Assembly (NCBI RefSeq): GCF_002443255.2
Contig: NW_019211454.1
Coordinates: 21,419,037 to 21,483,036 of the forward strand
Reading direction: 5' to 3'
Length of the DNA: 64,000 nt
Origin: Varroa destructor
Taxonomy: Eukaryota; Arthropoda; Arachnida; Mesostigmata; Varroidae
Shown here: positions 1 to 13,300 of the stretch, piece after piece
How the letters are laid out: each line of letters opens with the position of its first letter
How positions within the stretch are numbered: the first letter of the stretch is position 1
Notes under the pieces: generated by a model
The model's input: only the letters and a program-made list of their open reading frames with translations
What the model was told of the DNA's origin: nothing
The model's database searches: none
Translations under genes and position numbers: made by a program

Positions 1-1350
1 TCTGTTGTCGTCAATTCTAGATGTGGTTCATGTAGACACGCACAGACACACACTAATATATACATAAAAAAACGTGTGTGTATGTGTTTGTGTGTGTCGT
101 ATACCCCGACAGCTGCTGCTGCTGCCCGTTAAGCATTGTCTCAAATCCTTTTGCAAGTTTTTTTGACTTTGTTGTCTGGTTATTGTTGTTGCTGTTCTTA
201 TCACAGCAGCGGTAAATTGAGACGGCGAATGCATATTATCCGCCGTTCTTTTTCTACAAGTAATAACTCCCCGCCCCGGCCTTTGTACGACGACAACCCA
301 CAGCTGAATCATGATACATAAAGCAGTTACCCGGCACCAATCACTTCTGCTCTGGCCATGCTTAAATTGTTCGGACGATGCCTGTTCCCGTCATAGTCAT
401 TTAGCGGAAGATTTTTTTCCCGCGCCATAGCTCGATTGCTGCATACTAACGTAACCTATGGTCGTCGTTGATTTATCTCCCGTTTTAGGGTACTCACCCA
501 CTCGTCACGGCTATGCTTCGTATTAACAGCGTGACAAATAGACGCAATACGTTTTTGCTGTCGTTGTTTACTGGCCAGTCTATATACGTCGGCTAACCCG
601 TCTACGCACCCGGCCTCCATTTGCCACTATTGGGGAACTACAGGCGCGTGATAAGGCATATCAATTTTAAGGAGCTCAACCTGGCTATGCTTGGCATAAT
701 GCGTATTGATGGATTCAACAGCCATTTGGCCACATAGATGAAATAAATTTCGCCCGTTTGTTCGGCCGTGGCCATCGGTCACTTCGTTTGAAGTTACTTC
801 ACTGTTGCAAATACCTCAAAGCGCCTGCGACTGCCTGTTTGTTGTCGCTGTTGTTTATGCCTCCGTTGACGTTACCTGTTTGCTAAGTAGAGACGTCAAC
901 GATGAGTCGTCATTCTAGTTCTTATCTTCTGACCGATTCGTTCAAATGCGCCCGTGATACTGCATTCTCCAGGGCAGCGACAGCGTCAGAACGACAGAAG
1001 TAAGAACAAGTTAACTTAAACTAAACATACCTCAACGTTATGGCGTCTTTTTGTTTTTCCTTGCCTGTTGTCTTGTTATTTCATTCGTTTAAAACCCAGC
1101 GTCACGTGGCGTCGGCTTCTCGCGCATCGCAGCGGCAGTAGCATCGGCGTCGTCTTATTTTGTTGGCCGGTCGGTTGTTCTACATCTATGAAAAATCGTT
1201 TTCTCCAACTGCCCGTGTGTCGTGTCGTGCTATTCTAAATAATGTCAGTTTCTGCTGTTACTGTCGCTGTGACGAGCGAATCAACACCCCCCCCCCCTAC
1301 CCCACCCCACCACCTATAGTCATCCCCTCATGCTCATATTACCATGTATA
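1..1350. promoter_or_regulatory. GC-richer CTG/TTG-rich island, possible 5' UTR/promoter of a leftward gene
   Basis: This edge region is clearly richer in GC than what follows and full of CTG, TTG, GTCG and similar triplets (CTGCTGCTGCTGCCCG at about 113-128; TTGTTGTTGC near 185). On the minus strand these read CAG, CAA and CGAC, as in many arthropod 5' UTRs. A GT-rich microsatellite lies at 69-98. No coding exon could be supported. A minus-strand gene running off the left edge is an inference. Confidence 0.3.
1286..1313 (-). other. G-quadruplex-capable G-run (minus strand)
   Basis: On the minus strand the sequence has GGTGGTGGGGTGGGGTAG followed by a run of eleven G. Four G-tracts with 1-2 base loops fit a G-quadruplex pattern. 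It sits at the inner edge of the leftmost GC-rich island. Confidence 0.6.
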
Positions 1351-3830
1351 AGTATATTTAAATACATATAATATCTTTAAACTCCTGAATAACTGCCAAG
1401 CTGAGTTACGATGTTGATGTTGACGATAAGAAATTTTGAAGAGTGTCTGTTGCTTCCAAATCTCGGCTGACTTCTTTTTTCACGGATCCAAAGTGCAGGC
1501 GATGAAAAATAGCCCGCATACCCCAGCCGATCCAGTAGCTCCCCCACAAGTACTGCTACTACGTTTGCAAGGACAGTGAGAAACGAATTGTACTTAATTA
1601 ATGGGTTCTCAGAGGCAATCTGGCTACATAATGCCGAACGTGCTAGGAGCTACATCTACTTGTTGCAGGGGGAAAAAAAAGCTGCAAAAGAAGCTGCGAA
1701 AATAGACAATAATACATAGATTAACATCTTTACTGTGTCAATATTAATCACCAAATATAGTTTAGATTCAAAGCATCATTTAGTTCAAACTGGTGAAGCT
1801 CTGTATAAAGAACTAGTTTGGGAACTAGCGGAAGTATAACTGACATGAAGATCTGATATATATCTTTTATCTGACACGAAAATGCACAGAAGATGCGTCT
1901 TCTGTCGTCCCATTGTTAAGTAAATGTGCGCATCTTGTGAACGGCCAAAAGTTAACTCCTATAAAGTGTCATAGTTCAACACTTCGGTGCGCGTTATTGT
2001 AGCATGTGTGTTAAACCTTAGCAAACATGTATTCCATAAAAAATGTACACGAGTCTGCGGCTCGCTTATAGAATGGGCCCTCGATATGTACATGCAATAA
2101 ATTGATCATTTACGCTTCAGCTGGTCACCTATACAGCAGACTTTCGGGTTGGACTGGAAGCCAAGCAGTCACATATTTCTAATTTAGCCCTTATTTTGGG
2201 TCGGTAGCTCGTTATAGAGAGAACTGGGTGAAATCGTTCAAAATTAAGGAAAATATCAGTCGGCCTGGGATAGACGAAATTAGGGCAAACGCGTAAAAGA
2301 ACAATTTTATAGACGATCCGCAGGGCAGCTCCGTCACGGACTGCAGTTCGCCTTCTTTTGTGGTGCTTACGAAACCCAGGCGTGAACTCTGTATGTTTGT
2401 GTTGAAATAACAAAACGTGACTGGGCCGTCTGTTAGAAGAGCGATTGAAATACAAGTAATTTCGTAGCCAACAAAAGACGCGAGAAAACGGGTTACGAGC
2501 GTAGAATTGTGGTCGGATGATGCGACTCATAACTACAAAAGTCGGATTGTCACTGAATAAAGCAAATACAACGACGAAGTCCCTTAATGCCTGAAGATAA
2601 AACAATTCAAGTGACATTGTTTAGATTGATCGTACGTGACGCGTTATTACGGGAGCTGGCGTCACACGTCTGCCGCACACGCACACAGAAAACGTTCGTC
2701 TCACTATTATTGAGACCCGTTCGTTAAAGCATGGAACTCAATACCTGGTTCTTACTTAAAATGTCAGCCATGCCTACTGAAAACACATGGCAGACTTGAG
2801 CATGCAAACAGGCATACATATAACGATGGCCAAAGAAAAACGATAGATATTCCTCAAAGGATCTGGTTTATCTTGTTCCAAGTGAATGTGTCGTGTCCTA
2901 ACGGAACCTATTAATTCAGGTATCCATCGCGCTTACCAAAGGCACAAAAAGAGAGGCTTATTAGTGGAAGCGTTTGAATAAAATAAATCAAGAAGATGTT
3001 TGTCTCACGTGATTTAGCATCTATATGCGCCTCATTATTTATAATAGGGAAGGTTAAATTAGCTTTAACTAGCTTTTAGCAACGTCGTACTGGCTTTCGA
3101 AAAATTCTCCGTGAAGTTGGGCATTTCATACAAGTCCTGCTTGACTTTTTTAAAGGTTCCATGAGAAGCTAGAAGGCTCACAGCAAGCATTGTGCCGAAA
3201 TAGTTGAATTTTAGGCTTCTAGGCAAACGGTCAGTAAATACATTGCATCTACGATGATACCCGAATATACCATTGTCGCCGAAGAGTTCCACGAGTTTCT
3301 AGGAAGCCTTAGCAAAAAAAGTTGAGAAAAATGTCATAACATTATTTTCCGTAAGATGTCCAAACTCGTCAAACAGGGTGTTTTTCATCACCTTAGTGTA
3401 GTGGGCCACAAACGTCGCTACTTGTGTCACAGTTTTTGCAGAGAAACCCGATAATTGCGGTGCTTCAATCCCTGTGCTTATTGGATCTTCTTCGTGTACT
3501 CAATAACTTAGGTAACAGCTAAAAAGGAAAGGATTTGAAACGACCGAAATAAAACCAAACTAAATAGAGTCACAGTCTAGCATTTGAAAGGTTATATCAA
3601 AAGTCGGATTCAGTGGTGATTATGTTCAAGAGGACCATCGGGATGCTGTTCCAGTTGATACTTTCACCGCGTGCCCTGAGCGTAGGCCACTAAGCGGTTA
3701 CGGATTTTATAGTACAGAGTGTACTACGTATGTATTCCATTTTGTCCTTCTTCTTTGTGCTCGTAAACAAACAGGGGCTGTAGACTATCAAGCAACAAAC
3801 ATAGCAGCGCCTACAGCTTGCAATGACGGA
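1351..3830. other. No gene seen
   Basis: AT-rich sequence without a phase-consistent exon set. A 162-codon minus-strand open frame at 2129-2617 has no recognised motif, and one or so of that length is expected by chance in 64 kb. Confidence 0.5.
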
Positions 3831-3834
3831 TAGC

Positions 3835-3892
3835 TTATTATCACAACAAAGAGTCGATTGTAGTGACAATCGGCTCTTTGTTATAATAATAA
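3835..3892. repeat. Inverted repeat, 27-base arms, 4-base loop
   Basis: Arms 3835-3861 and 3866-3892 pair with three mismatches around the loop AGTG; the core AACAAAGAG/CTCTTTGTT is perfect. It could be a small inverted-repeat element or a foldback RNA. It lies about 150 bases before the transposase remnant, so a link to that element is possible but unproven. Confidence 0.75.
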
Positions 3893-4039
3893 ACTAAGTA
3901 TCGTAGACGACGGTTCTTGTTCGCGAAACAAGGAAAAGATTGATTGACATATTCGAAGAGACTAGCTTATTTGTGTATAAGGTTAGGCCAATAAGGCCAC
4001 GAGTCGGACGAAAACGCCATAACGTTGTGTCAGTATGGA

Positions 4040-4290
4040 TCACTGTGCATGCCGACCTAACGACCGTAACCCGACCTTGTGCTCAACGGCTCAGCTCCTC
4101 GACGAGCTATTGGACACTGTATTTACGTTTTAGTTTGCGCCGCAACGACATCAATCCCTTCCTCTGGCTTGACTCCTCTGGATTTTTTCTTCTATGGGGC
4201 ATTGCGTATCACACAGCGCCGACGACGACTCACGACCTGGACATCGTATCGATTAAGAGATTGCTTAACAACGCATAGCCACGATTCAGA
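4040..4290 (+). mobile_element. Decayed Tc1/mariner-superfamily transposase C-terminal remnant
   Basis: One frame gives SSGLTPLDFFFYGALR, close to the SPDLTPLDFFLWGYLK signature that carries the last catalytic acidic residue of many IS630/Tc1/mariner transposases. The final Asp is kept; the first Asp of SPD reads Gly. It is followed by RRRRLTTW, like the RRPxTLDEL that follows in the family. About 25 codons upstream another frame gives TAQLLDELLDT, like the VRxFLDE segment. Frameshifts and stops show it is dead. Terminal repeats were not identified. Confidence 0.55.
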
Positions 4291-4359
4291 ATTTCATTTT
4301 TTTAGCGCACATTTAGAGGCATTTAGCGGACGTCGTCTTTTGTGCAAGGCAAAGTAGAT

Positions 4360-7300
4360 CTCCTAGACTGAGCTAATATGAGAATCAAAGTACGGGGAGT
4401 TCCGTCTTTTTGGACACTCTCGAAGTCCTCAAAACAAAAACTATTTAGCATCAATTTTTCATCGCTCGCTTTTCCCTAAATGCTGTACCTTTATGACTTA
4501 TTGTTAATAATAGGTCGTTACCGCTAGTTGAACTCGTAACAGCAACTAGGAAGTTGTTATTAAATCTTGAAATTCAACAAATCTGACGTTTGAAATGCGT
4601 AGTTTCCAATGTACTGTTATCCAATGCCTATGTAGTAGCTAAATGTTACGGGTAAAAAGTGAATCAGGTAAGTTCATAGATCTGAAATATCTGTATAGCA
4701 TTTTCTGAGACTCTGAAGCTTGTACAACGAGGATAGCAGCTACTTATACTAATGTTCCATTCCGAAACGATGGATGACAGATGGGAAACATCTTATCAGT
4801 ATTTATTGAGCTAAAATGACACTAGCGTCGTACTAGGTTAACCGTTTTCGTTGTAAATGCCGTGTTTATAATGGATCCACAAACGCCGAATTACGTCTCT
4901 TCGTTTATCCTCTACGCGGTGTGAATACGCATAGACGGTCCTTTGATTAACATATCTTAAGGGGCCAACTAGTTAGGCACCACCAGGTGACGCTATACAA
5001 GATCAGTATCAAAAAAAGCAAAGCATCGAGCTGTTCCCACTTGCTTAGTAATACGTTGGTTATGGTATGCGATTAGAACTAAGCTAAACGCTATTTTTTG
5101 GGATCAACTCGAGCTGGATCAAGCTTCTGCCCGCGTTCGACATAGAGGGCGCCAGATGACCTAGGGCCGCTTAGATCCCCTTAGTTAAATCTTTACCAAC
5201 ATGAGAACGGTGACAGTGGGAAGCCGAATAGGGGGTGGTTGGGAGACACACAGATGTTAATAGTAGTATCGTGCTACGCGATGTTTAAGACGTCGGAGCG
5301 ACACGAGACCTCAGGAGACGTCCCATCATTAGAACTGGCGACAAACGCACCTCACCGGAACCCCCATTCATGATTTCTGTACTGATGGATCATTACGCTG
5401 AGCTGTATCAAATCGAATGATCTCATAGATATAATCAACATAATACCTGTTAGTCTAGACGACGTATTTGAAGGCATTATATTTAAATAAGGCAGGCAGA
5501 GGGTTACAATAGCACACTTTTCGAAGAAAAACGAATAAAACTATAAAGATATACCTTAGCAATAAGTGAAATTTTTTTCATTTATTGCTACTATAATAAG
5601 CCAACAAATACTGGTGCCTATGATATGGGCTCAAGCAAAGTACATCTATGGACTCTCAGTACTTACGTACGCATCATTTAACCAATTTTGCTGTCACCTT
5701 TTTTATATTGCTCGGGCTATACGAATCGAAACCAGAGATTTACGCTGGCAGAAAAGCATGGTAGTTGAAGATAGTTATGTTATAATATCATACTATTATC
5801 ATAGCTAAGATTCGATCGTTGAAAAAACGGTGTTCTACACTGTCCCAAATAGCCCCGTCTTGGTACCAGGAGAGCAAAGATTCTTCAGTATTCCATGTGG
5901 TGACAATCAATCTTGCTTTCACGTGGAAAAGTTCTGAGAAGCGGTCAAATATCAACCTGGCCATTCTGCGTTGGAGCCGATACTTTGATCCCTTATTCTG
6001 TTCTTAATACAAAACGAATACAGCAGTTTTTTTTGTTATCACCTACCTTAAAGATGCGCCAGTCGTTAATGATGAGCTTCGTTAGCGTCGTTAATTCCAA
6101 TGAGCAGACGTCCATGTTTCATGGAATTTTGGGCAGTAACAAATCGGTAAATTCAATCAAACGATCACTGATTCTCGTATGTCGTCAATCGTGTCGTACC
6201 GGGCCTCCAGCCTGAATACCTACCAACTTCTAGAGACTCTTTGTTTATGATCTCTCTATATATATACATTCTTGCTTTATTATATCCGTATGAGATCTAA
6301 AAAAACGCGAACGATTCAAGACACATTCGGTCTATTTTGTTAATATTTATCATTGGCGTTATTATCGAGAGAATCCCATCAGTTCCGTATCAAACAGTAA
6401 CAATGACAGAACGAACTCGTGAGTACAACGAAGAGCTACGCTGTCGCAGTCCAGATTAGATGTCATCTGCTAGCGAAAGGAAAGCGGTATACCAAGCAGA
6501 ACATTCAAAAAACAGCATCGGAAACAGCGAGGAGCAAGAAGTAAAGAGATATACGAAAGCCGCATTCAGCCACAGATTCAAAGCGTCCGAGCAATCAACC
6601 AGATTAACTACGTAACATCGCTCAGACAAACAGCAAAATAATAATAACCAGAGACATCGTTAGGGCCACACGGGTCTGACCAGCACATCAGACAGATCCG
6701 GCATAGACGTGCAACAGCCGAGCAGATAAGTACGCATTTATATATACACATGCGCGCCCGTATGCATATACAGATACACACGGAATAGTTGGCAAGCAGG
6801 TCCTCGAAAGTGCGATTATTCAAGTTCTTAAGGCAATCACGTACTACTGAAGCATCTGTGCGAAGATATCGACCATGATATATACATATATCCGTCCTTT
6901 TTTATTATCATATATCACCAATTTTGAGAATGAATTTTACAAATATTTGATTTACCTCGTAGCTTCGTATCACACTGATAGAAAGGTAAGCAAAAACACC
7001 AACTGTCAGGTTAACACCTTGGGCGCATCAGGCCATCAAGCCAGATTGATGAAGGTGCGTTACGTCGATACCGTATTGCATTGACTGCAACGCGTGCTTG
7101 ATCACCGAGAAATAAGGTTTGTTTGACAATACTTTCTTGGTCATAACCGTTCTGTTGGAGATATTCCAGAGAATATTTGTGATGTTAGTTTTTGAGCTTT
7201 TCCATGGTGAGCTCCAGCCGCACTTCAAGGCTGTCTGGGGTTATGGCGGTTAGTAGCTTATTGAGAAATCGTTGCGCTTTAAGATAGCGAGGAGGTCTGT

Positions 7301-10300
7301 AGCGAGGAGGACTGCAGCGGACTGGAATCTTATTTGTACATATTTCGGACAGAGAATCAACTTCGGTCGCATCGTAAAATCACGCAGTTTGGGTTTCGAC
7401 CTGGTACGCTTAGGTTGTAGGGGACCAAAACTGAGTGTTTGAGGTAACCAAGTACTGAGAATTCATCACAGCTGGTGAAATTTCTCAGAGAACCAATCAG
7501 TACAGCCATAAGAACGCATACGTGCAGAGTATGCTAGTCGCCCGAAATAAACAAATAAATAAATATCAAAAACGAATAAATAAATATCAAAAACAGAAAT
7601 TATGCGACAACGTTCGTTGAAAAAAATTAGCTACTGGACGAAACCGGGAAGTGTCTGTGAGTTGAAGGCTCTAGCTCCAACCAGTCAGCGCGCAGGTAGG
7701 TGTTACTGAAGGCGTAACCCGTATTAACAAATGCCCCTTACAAATCCCCTTGACTAATAATAATATTACAGCTTCATCATCGAACCTGAAATCTTCCTTC
7801 GAATGGGAAGTAAAATAAGGTTCGTTTGGAGAAATCAAGGTGCGACCACGACCAAGGATCTTACTAGAATAAGGCGATGGAGGATTTTGAAATACATCCA
7901 TTGTCCCCATCTCACTTCGCAACGCTGGCGGTTACATTTTGCGGTTGTTAAGCTGATGTTTAAAGGCGCTCGGGACACTCGAAAGACAACCCACGTCAGC
8001 CATTGTGAAGCAATAAAAGACCCATTTCGAGATTCTCCACGCCTTCCATAAAGCCATTTAGACCGTTTAGGAATAAAAAAAATTGCAGTGGTTGAATTGC
8101 CAAGGCGCTGAAAGGTACTAGAGCTAAATACATCAGCGTTTCAACTCTGTTTTTTCCTCAAGAAGAGTTTGCTATATTCCTAGCTGCTCATCCTTCTAAA
8201 GATTTTTCTCTTTTAGAACCCGCCACGACCCGCCTTCTAAAAGCTATTTGGTCATTTGAAAGACCTAAATAGCTGGGTCGGGATCCGAGTAATCGATCGC
8301 CTTCGGTTTTCGCAAAACTTATAGCTAAGTATCCTCGAAAAGGGACGGGCTTGTTTACATAAGTAGCGTTTGCTTTAAATCTCTTTCTATTGAAACGCTT
8401 TATTCTGACTATCATTTTGACCCGATGTATCTTTTTTTAAATAAGCCGAATATAAGCAATAATCCCTTTGATTAGTGTTTCAGTAAAGTGGGGTGAGTGT
8501 TTCAAAAACCAAAGGAAGCAGAAACCAGATCCGTCTTCAGGCTAATTGAGAGATAGGACAAAAGGGGCAAGTGATATTATTAGCGAACGTTGTTGATATT
8601 TGGTGTACTATTTACTTTTTGACGCTTATATGGGGGCTTCCTGATCTCGAACTAGCGCGCAACATAATGGCAGGGCTAGCAATAGTGGCAGTGAGCATAG
8701 TGACGCGCCATTTTGTTGCTACGTTCCTTACCAGCTGTGATTGTAGAGAATAATCCTTTAAATAAATGAGCGTTTGTATGGCATAAGCGGTACAAGCAAC
8801 ATGAAAGAACCAAACCTAAGAAAATGTATCTCAGGTTTGTTATGATTTTTATAGGGTGATTTGCGTGGATACATTATGAAAGGCGGCAAGGATATAAGTG
8901 TCGCTACGACGGCCTTGTTTTGATTGCTTCCATTCAGCACAAGGACGACGGCGACGAGGCCATAGCAAGGATGAGGCAATACTGAGCAGAAGCTGCCGCC
9001 ACAAAGGCGTTACAGAGACAGATTTGCATGATTTGCCACTTTCGATTCCGCGCTCGTTGATGCTCCACCCAATCGTACATCCAGCCCACACGCGCTGTCG
9101 ACCGACAAAGATTAAACAGACCGCTACGAGCGAACAGCGAGATACGATCGGTGCGCGCCTGAATTTTGTAACGGGTGTATCTTCTGATCATACAAAGGGG
9201 TTTTGCTGGGGAATGCAGCCTGGTACTGGGATGTATATATATATATACGCACTGAGGCCCGCAGAATTGGCACAGTAAATTTATGAATGTGTTGTACAAG
9301 GGTGAACGTACAACATATTGGTACACCGTTCAGCGGGCACAGCTTGAGGCACTTAGCAACGGAGAACCGCTCAAAAAAAGACCTTGCGCCCCTTCCCGTT
9401 ACTGATATATGGTCTCAAGTAGATTACAACTTACATCTCAACAAGCCCTTACCTAGTTTCATACAAAATGACGTGATCTTTGTCAGGTCGCATTTTTTTG
9501 TTGGTCAACATATGGAACTGGTTACAGAGAACTCCTTGCACAGTTGAAAAGGCCGGTATTAGTATTATGGTACGGAGCTTTCATTTTCGCCCGGTGATAA
9601 CGCTACGCGACTCAATTAATAAGATGCACCCGGAAGCGGGAAGCTTGAGGTTTGCGAATCACAGCGTCTCCTATACAGGTTACTTGGAGCGCCCGCCCGG
9701 TGATTTTCGAATGTTTTGATAACTATGAAATTATTCTAAAACCAATAGATAGAAGAACATCGCAGCCGAACTGGTGATGCGTGTTTTGTCCTACGCGCAT
9801 CGGTGTGTAACAGCAGAGATCTTTGACTGGAGGACGCTTTTCCAAAAGGGCTAGTTGTTAAGGTTCAGTCGGCGAGTCATGAATCCTGGCATAGGCTGCA
9901 GAAATATATATTTGGTCCTTGAAAAAAATTAGCTTGAGATAAGCACGTTCTAGCGTTCTTTTTTTTCTTTAGTAGTTCTTTTTTTATCACTAGCTACCTT
10001 TTAATGGGTGTACTTCCACTAGTCCTAATGTGCCTTGAAAATCACAACGAGGTAGCTACACTGACTGTTGTCCTTACAAGATACACATTTTTCTAGTTAA
10101 TAGAAGAGCAAAAGCCATTGCTAATAGATCCAATCAGCGATTGGCACAACGTGGCAACAACCACAGGATACGCAAGTCACGCTTTTCTGGAGTAGAAGAT
10201 CTCACTTGGTTATCATGAGCGAACGACTGTTTTACCATTCATTATTCGGTATTCGGCGTCCAATGAAAAGGGAAGTCCGAAGATGTCAGGCGTTAGTCAA

Positions 10301-13300
10301 GAAAATCCGGTAGACGCGGGTAGCAAATTTTGGATGACGAAACAAGGAATTAAAACAAATTATACATAATAGAAAATATGATGAATCATTCTCAAGTTAC
10401 GCGAAGGTGGTACTAATCTGTTTCTTGCTTATTTTTAGCGTTCGCTTACGCATATGGATGCACGTATTTTTTACGTACATCTTTCTGTTATCCGTCATAT
10501 AGATACGACGAATAGTTTTCTATCGTACTGTTGAAGGGGTGTGAATCATATGATCAGCACTGTCGTAATCACTATCCTCGTATGACAACGACAAAAAGAA
10601 AAACATAAGAAGAATAGAACTAAGATATGCTTGCTAGGAGCTGCTTAGTCGACAGAGCTGGCTGGTTGACTGTGCTCCAGGACAAATGACAGAAAATGGA
10701 ACGGCCAATTGTTTCGGAGACAACAGAGACCTTTAAGTTGTATTCGTGTTATCTGGCGAGATTCCGACGCGATAATAGTAATATTAGTGAGTTGCGAGGG
10801 AACACAAAATTATATCTGAATTGAATTTACACTCTGTCATAGATTTTTAGGTAAGTTGCGTACATTATAACTCTCGAACATTACCGAAAAAAAGTCTCCG
10901 TACCTGGGAACAGTATTTCCGTTAAACACTGCTTAGTACCTAGGTCATCTGAGTCCATAATCCATAAGAAAGGCAACACTATCAAGCTTCTGCTGTCGTT
11001 TAGAAAGTAAAGAAACTGAAGTTAGAAAAGTAATTATATAGTACTAAATATTTTCGGTTTTTTTGCTTATTTTTATTATAGAGAATCGTAAAGAAATTTA
11101 GTTTTCGTAACTTAGCCAAACGCCGAGAAATTCCAGATTAGTCAATACCTTGGGGACGATAAGTTATACAGTATACTAATTCAATACGCAAGTTCTTCTA
11201 ACACGAATGGAACTGGGACATATCTGCTAAGAAACCGATTTGATGGTTATATGCTCACAAGTGAACTTATTATGGGGATCTCGAGTAAATTGACTACTTG
11301 ACCCGAACTATTTGTAATTTCAAGGATAATTCCAGAGCACATTATAAAGCGCGCCTAACGTCGAAATAGATCTGCAGCGGTTCTTGAATTTCCCTGCGTA
11401 CGTCAGTATTGCAGTACGCCCACTAATAAGATACTACATTTTACAGTAAAAAAAAATGGTACAAATGTTTTTACAGAAGCCCATTTGACTTTGCTACCAG
11501 TGGATAGTCTATTAACGTGTTGTTAACCACAGTTTCTTAAAGCATTTCAGTATAAAACATTGATTTTTGAAAACAAATGTAAAGAACCGGATTTTAAGCC
11601 CAAGTGAAACAAAATGTTTTTTATCCAGTATATTTAATAATATTTTTCTTTTAGAAATAGGTATTTTGCATTGATTTCGTTTCTCTGAATCTATTGGAAA
11701 CGTCAATTATTCATACTAAGTATCGGGCAGACTCTGCTTTCAAGTCGGCGGCGAGACCTCCGTGTGTTCGGTGTGTGACGTAGGGGGCACATACAGACGT
11801 TGGTCGAAGGGAGAATTTAGTTCGGTCTTAGCGTTTGGCCCGCTGTGGAAAATGGGAAAAAAAAAAGAATAATAACTTCCTCGATTCATTTATACGCAGT
11901 TACGTTGGGATTATTGCGCCATGCAATCTTGTAGGTATCATGCTTGTCCTTACATTTGTTTTAATGCGTCCACAAAAAGCTTTGAAAATCCGGCACTATG
12001 CACCACTACACAGTGTCCCACAGGTATAGCAGTATTCGCAGGCTCTATGATTTATAAGGTTTGCTTTCTCTAGGTACAGAAAATTTGCGTTGGGTGCCTT
12101 GGCTGGGTTAGGTTCAGACTCAAATGATTCTTATTGGAATGGATTTCTACAGTCTTTTGAGTTGAGGTCTACACACGAATAATCACCCTTATATGCATAA
12201 GGCCTTCTCTTCACTATAAAACTACATAATACAGTGAGCCCATTTTTCTGAAGCTGCTAATAAATAAAAATCCCACAGGATATACTGGTGGACTGGCGGA
12301 CATTCAACGAGTTGTATGAGACAGTCCGCCTCCCATGTGCTTCTAGTATGGGATGTTTTACCGAGGTAGTCGTATAGTTACACATACGGGCTAACTTTGA
12401 ATTAAAGAAATACAATAATTTTTTAGCTAAAACTTCTATACTACTTGAAAAAAATATAGATTGCATTCACAGTTTACTTTGGTTATAACTGCTTCCATCA
12501 GAAGTGTCGCGTTTAATGAAAGAATATATATTTTCTATACCTCTACGTACGATAACAACTATTGAAAGTTCCTAACATCACATATTTATCCATTTACGAA
12601 GCGATCCATATATTAAATGTTATGTACTATTCGAAGGTGTGTATAAAAGTATTACAAAAAGGACAAGGGGATAAGTACCAGGTGAGGGTTACACCGCTCT
12701 GGTATCCTAGACAGATAGACCATTCCATCAGTATCCCCGTTCTTTATCAGCTTTAATATTAAAAAAGATTATTGCAGTGTTCATGACAAAGGTTCCGATT
12801 CGATAAGTTACAGAGGGTTTTCTGTGTCGATGTTGGTAACAACTTGAACACTTAAATGCTACATACACTATTGCGGGAACAACAACTATCCTAAGTCGCA
12901 GAAAAACATGCTTTACGTTTCCTGATATTCTTTTCAAGAAGCGCAAATGAAATATACTGAAATAAGCACAACTTCTATGAGCCACCCCTACTTATCTAAG
13001 ATTTCTCTATTATCCACTTAATCAATACACTGTGGACATGTAGGGGACGGTGAGGCTGTATAGGCCGTAATTTACTTGACGCTATTGTTAAAAACGACAG
13101 GTGTCACGTAAAAAAATACTCTCTAAAGATCTCTTCTATTACAAATTCCCCACACTTCACTGAAATATCACCTGAAGACAATTATGCCGTTGGCCTATAT
13201 AGCTCCACGAGGTACAATATATGGGCCACATTTAGAGTCAAGATGGGCCACTAGCGATAAAGAGTGTTTTCTAGAAAGAGCTATGATGATCGCTAAAGAA

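Noticed and set aside
2129..2617. 162-codon minus-strand open frame, one of the longest in the window
   Set aside because: About one frame this long is expected by chance at this base composition. It shows no motif and no partner exons, and the peptide looks like random translation.
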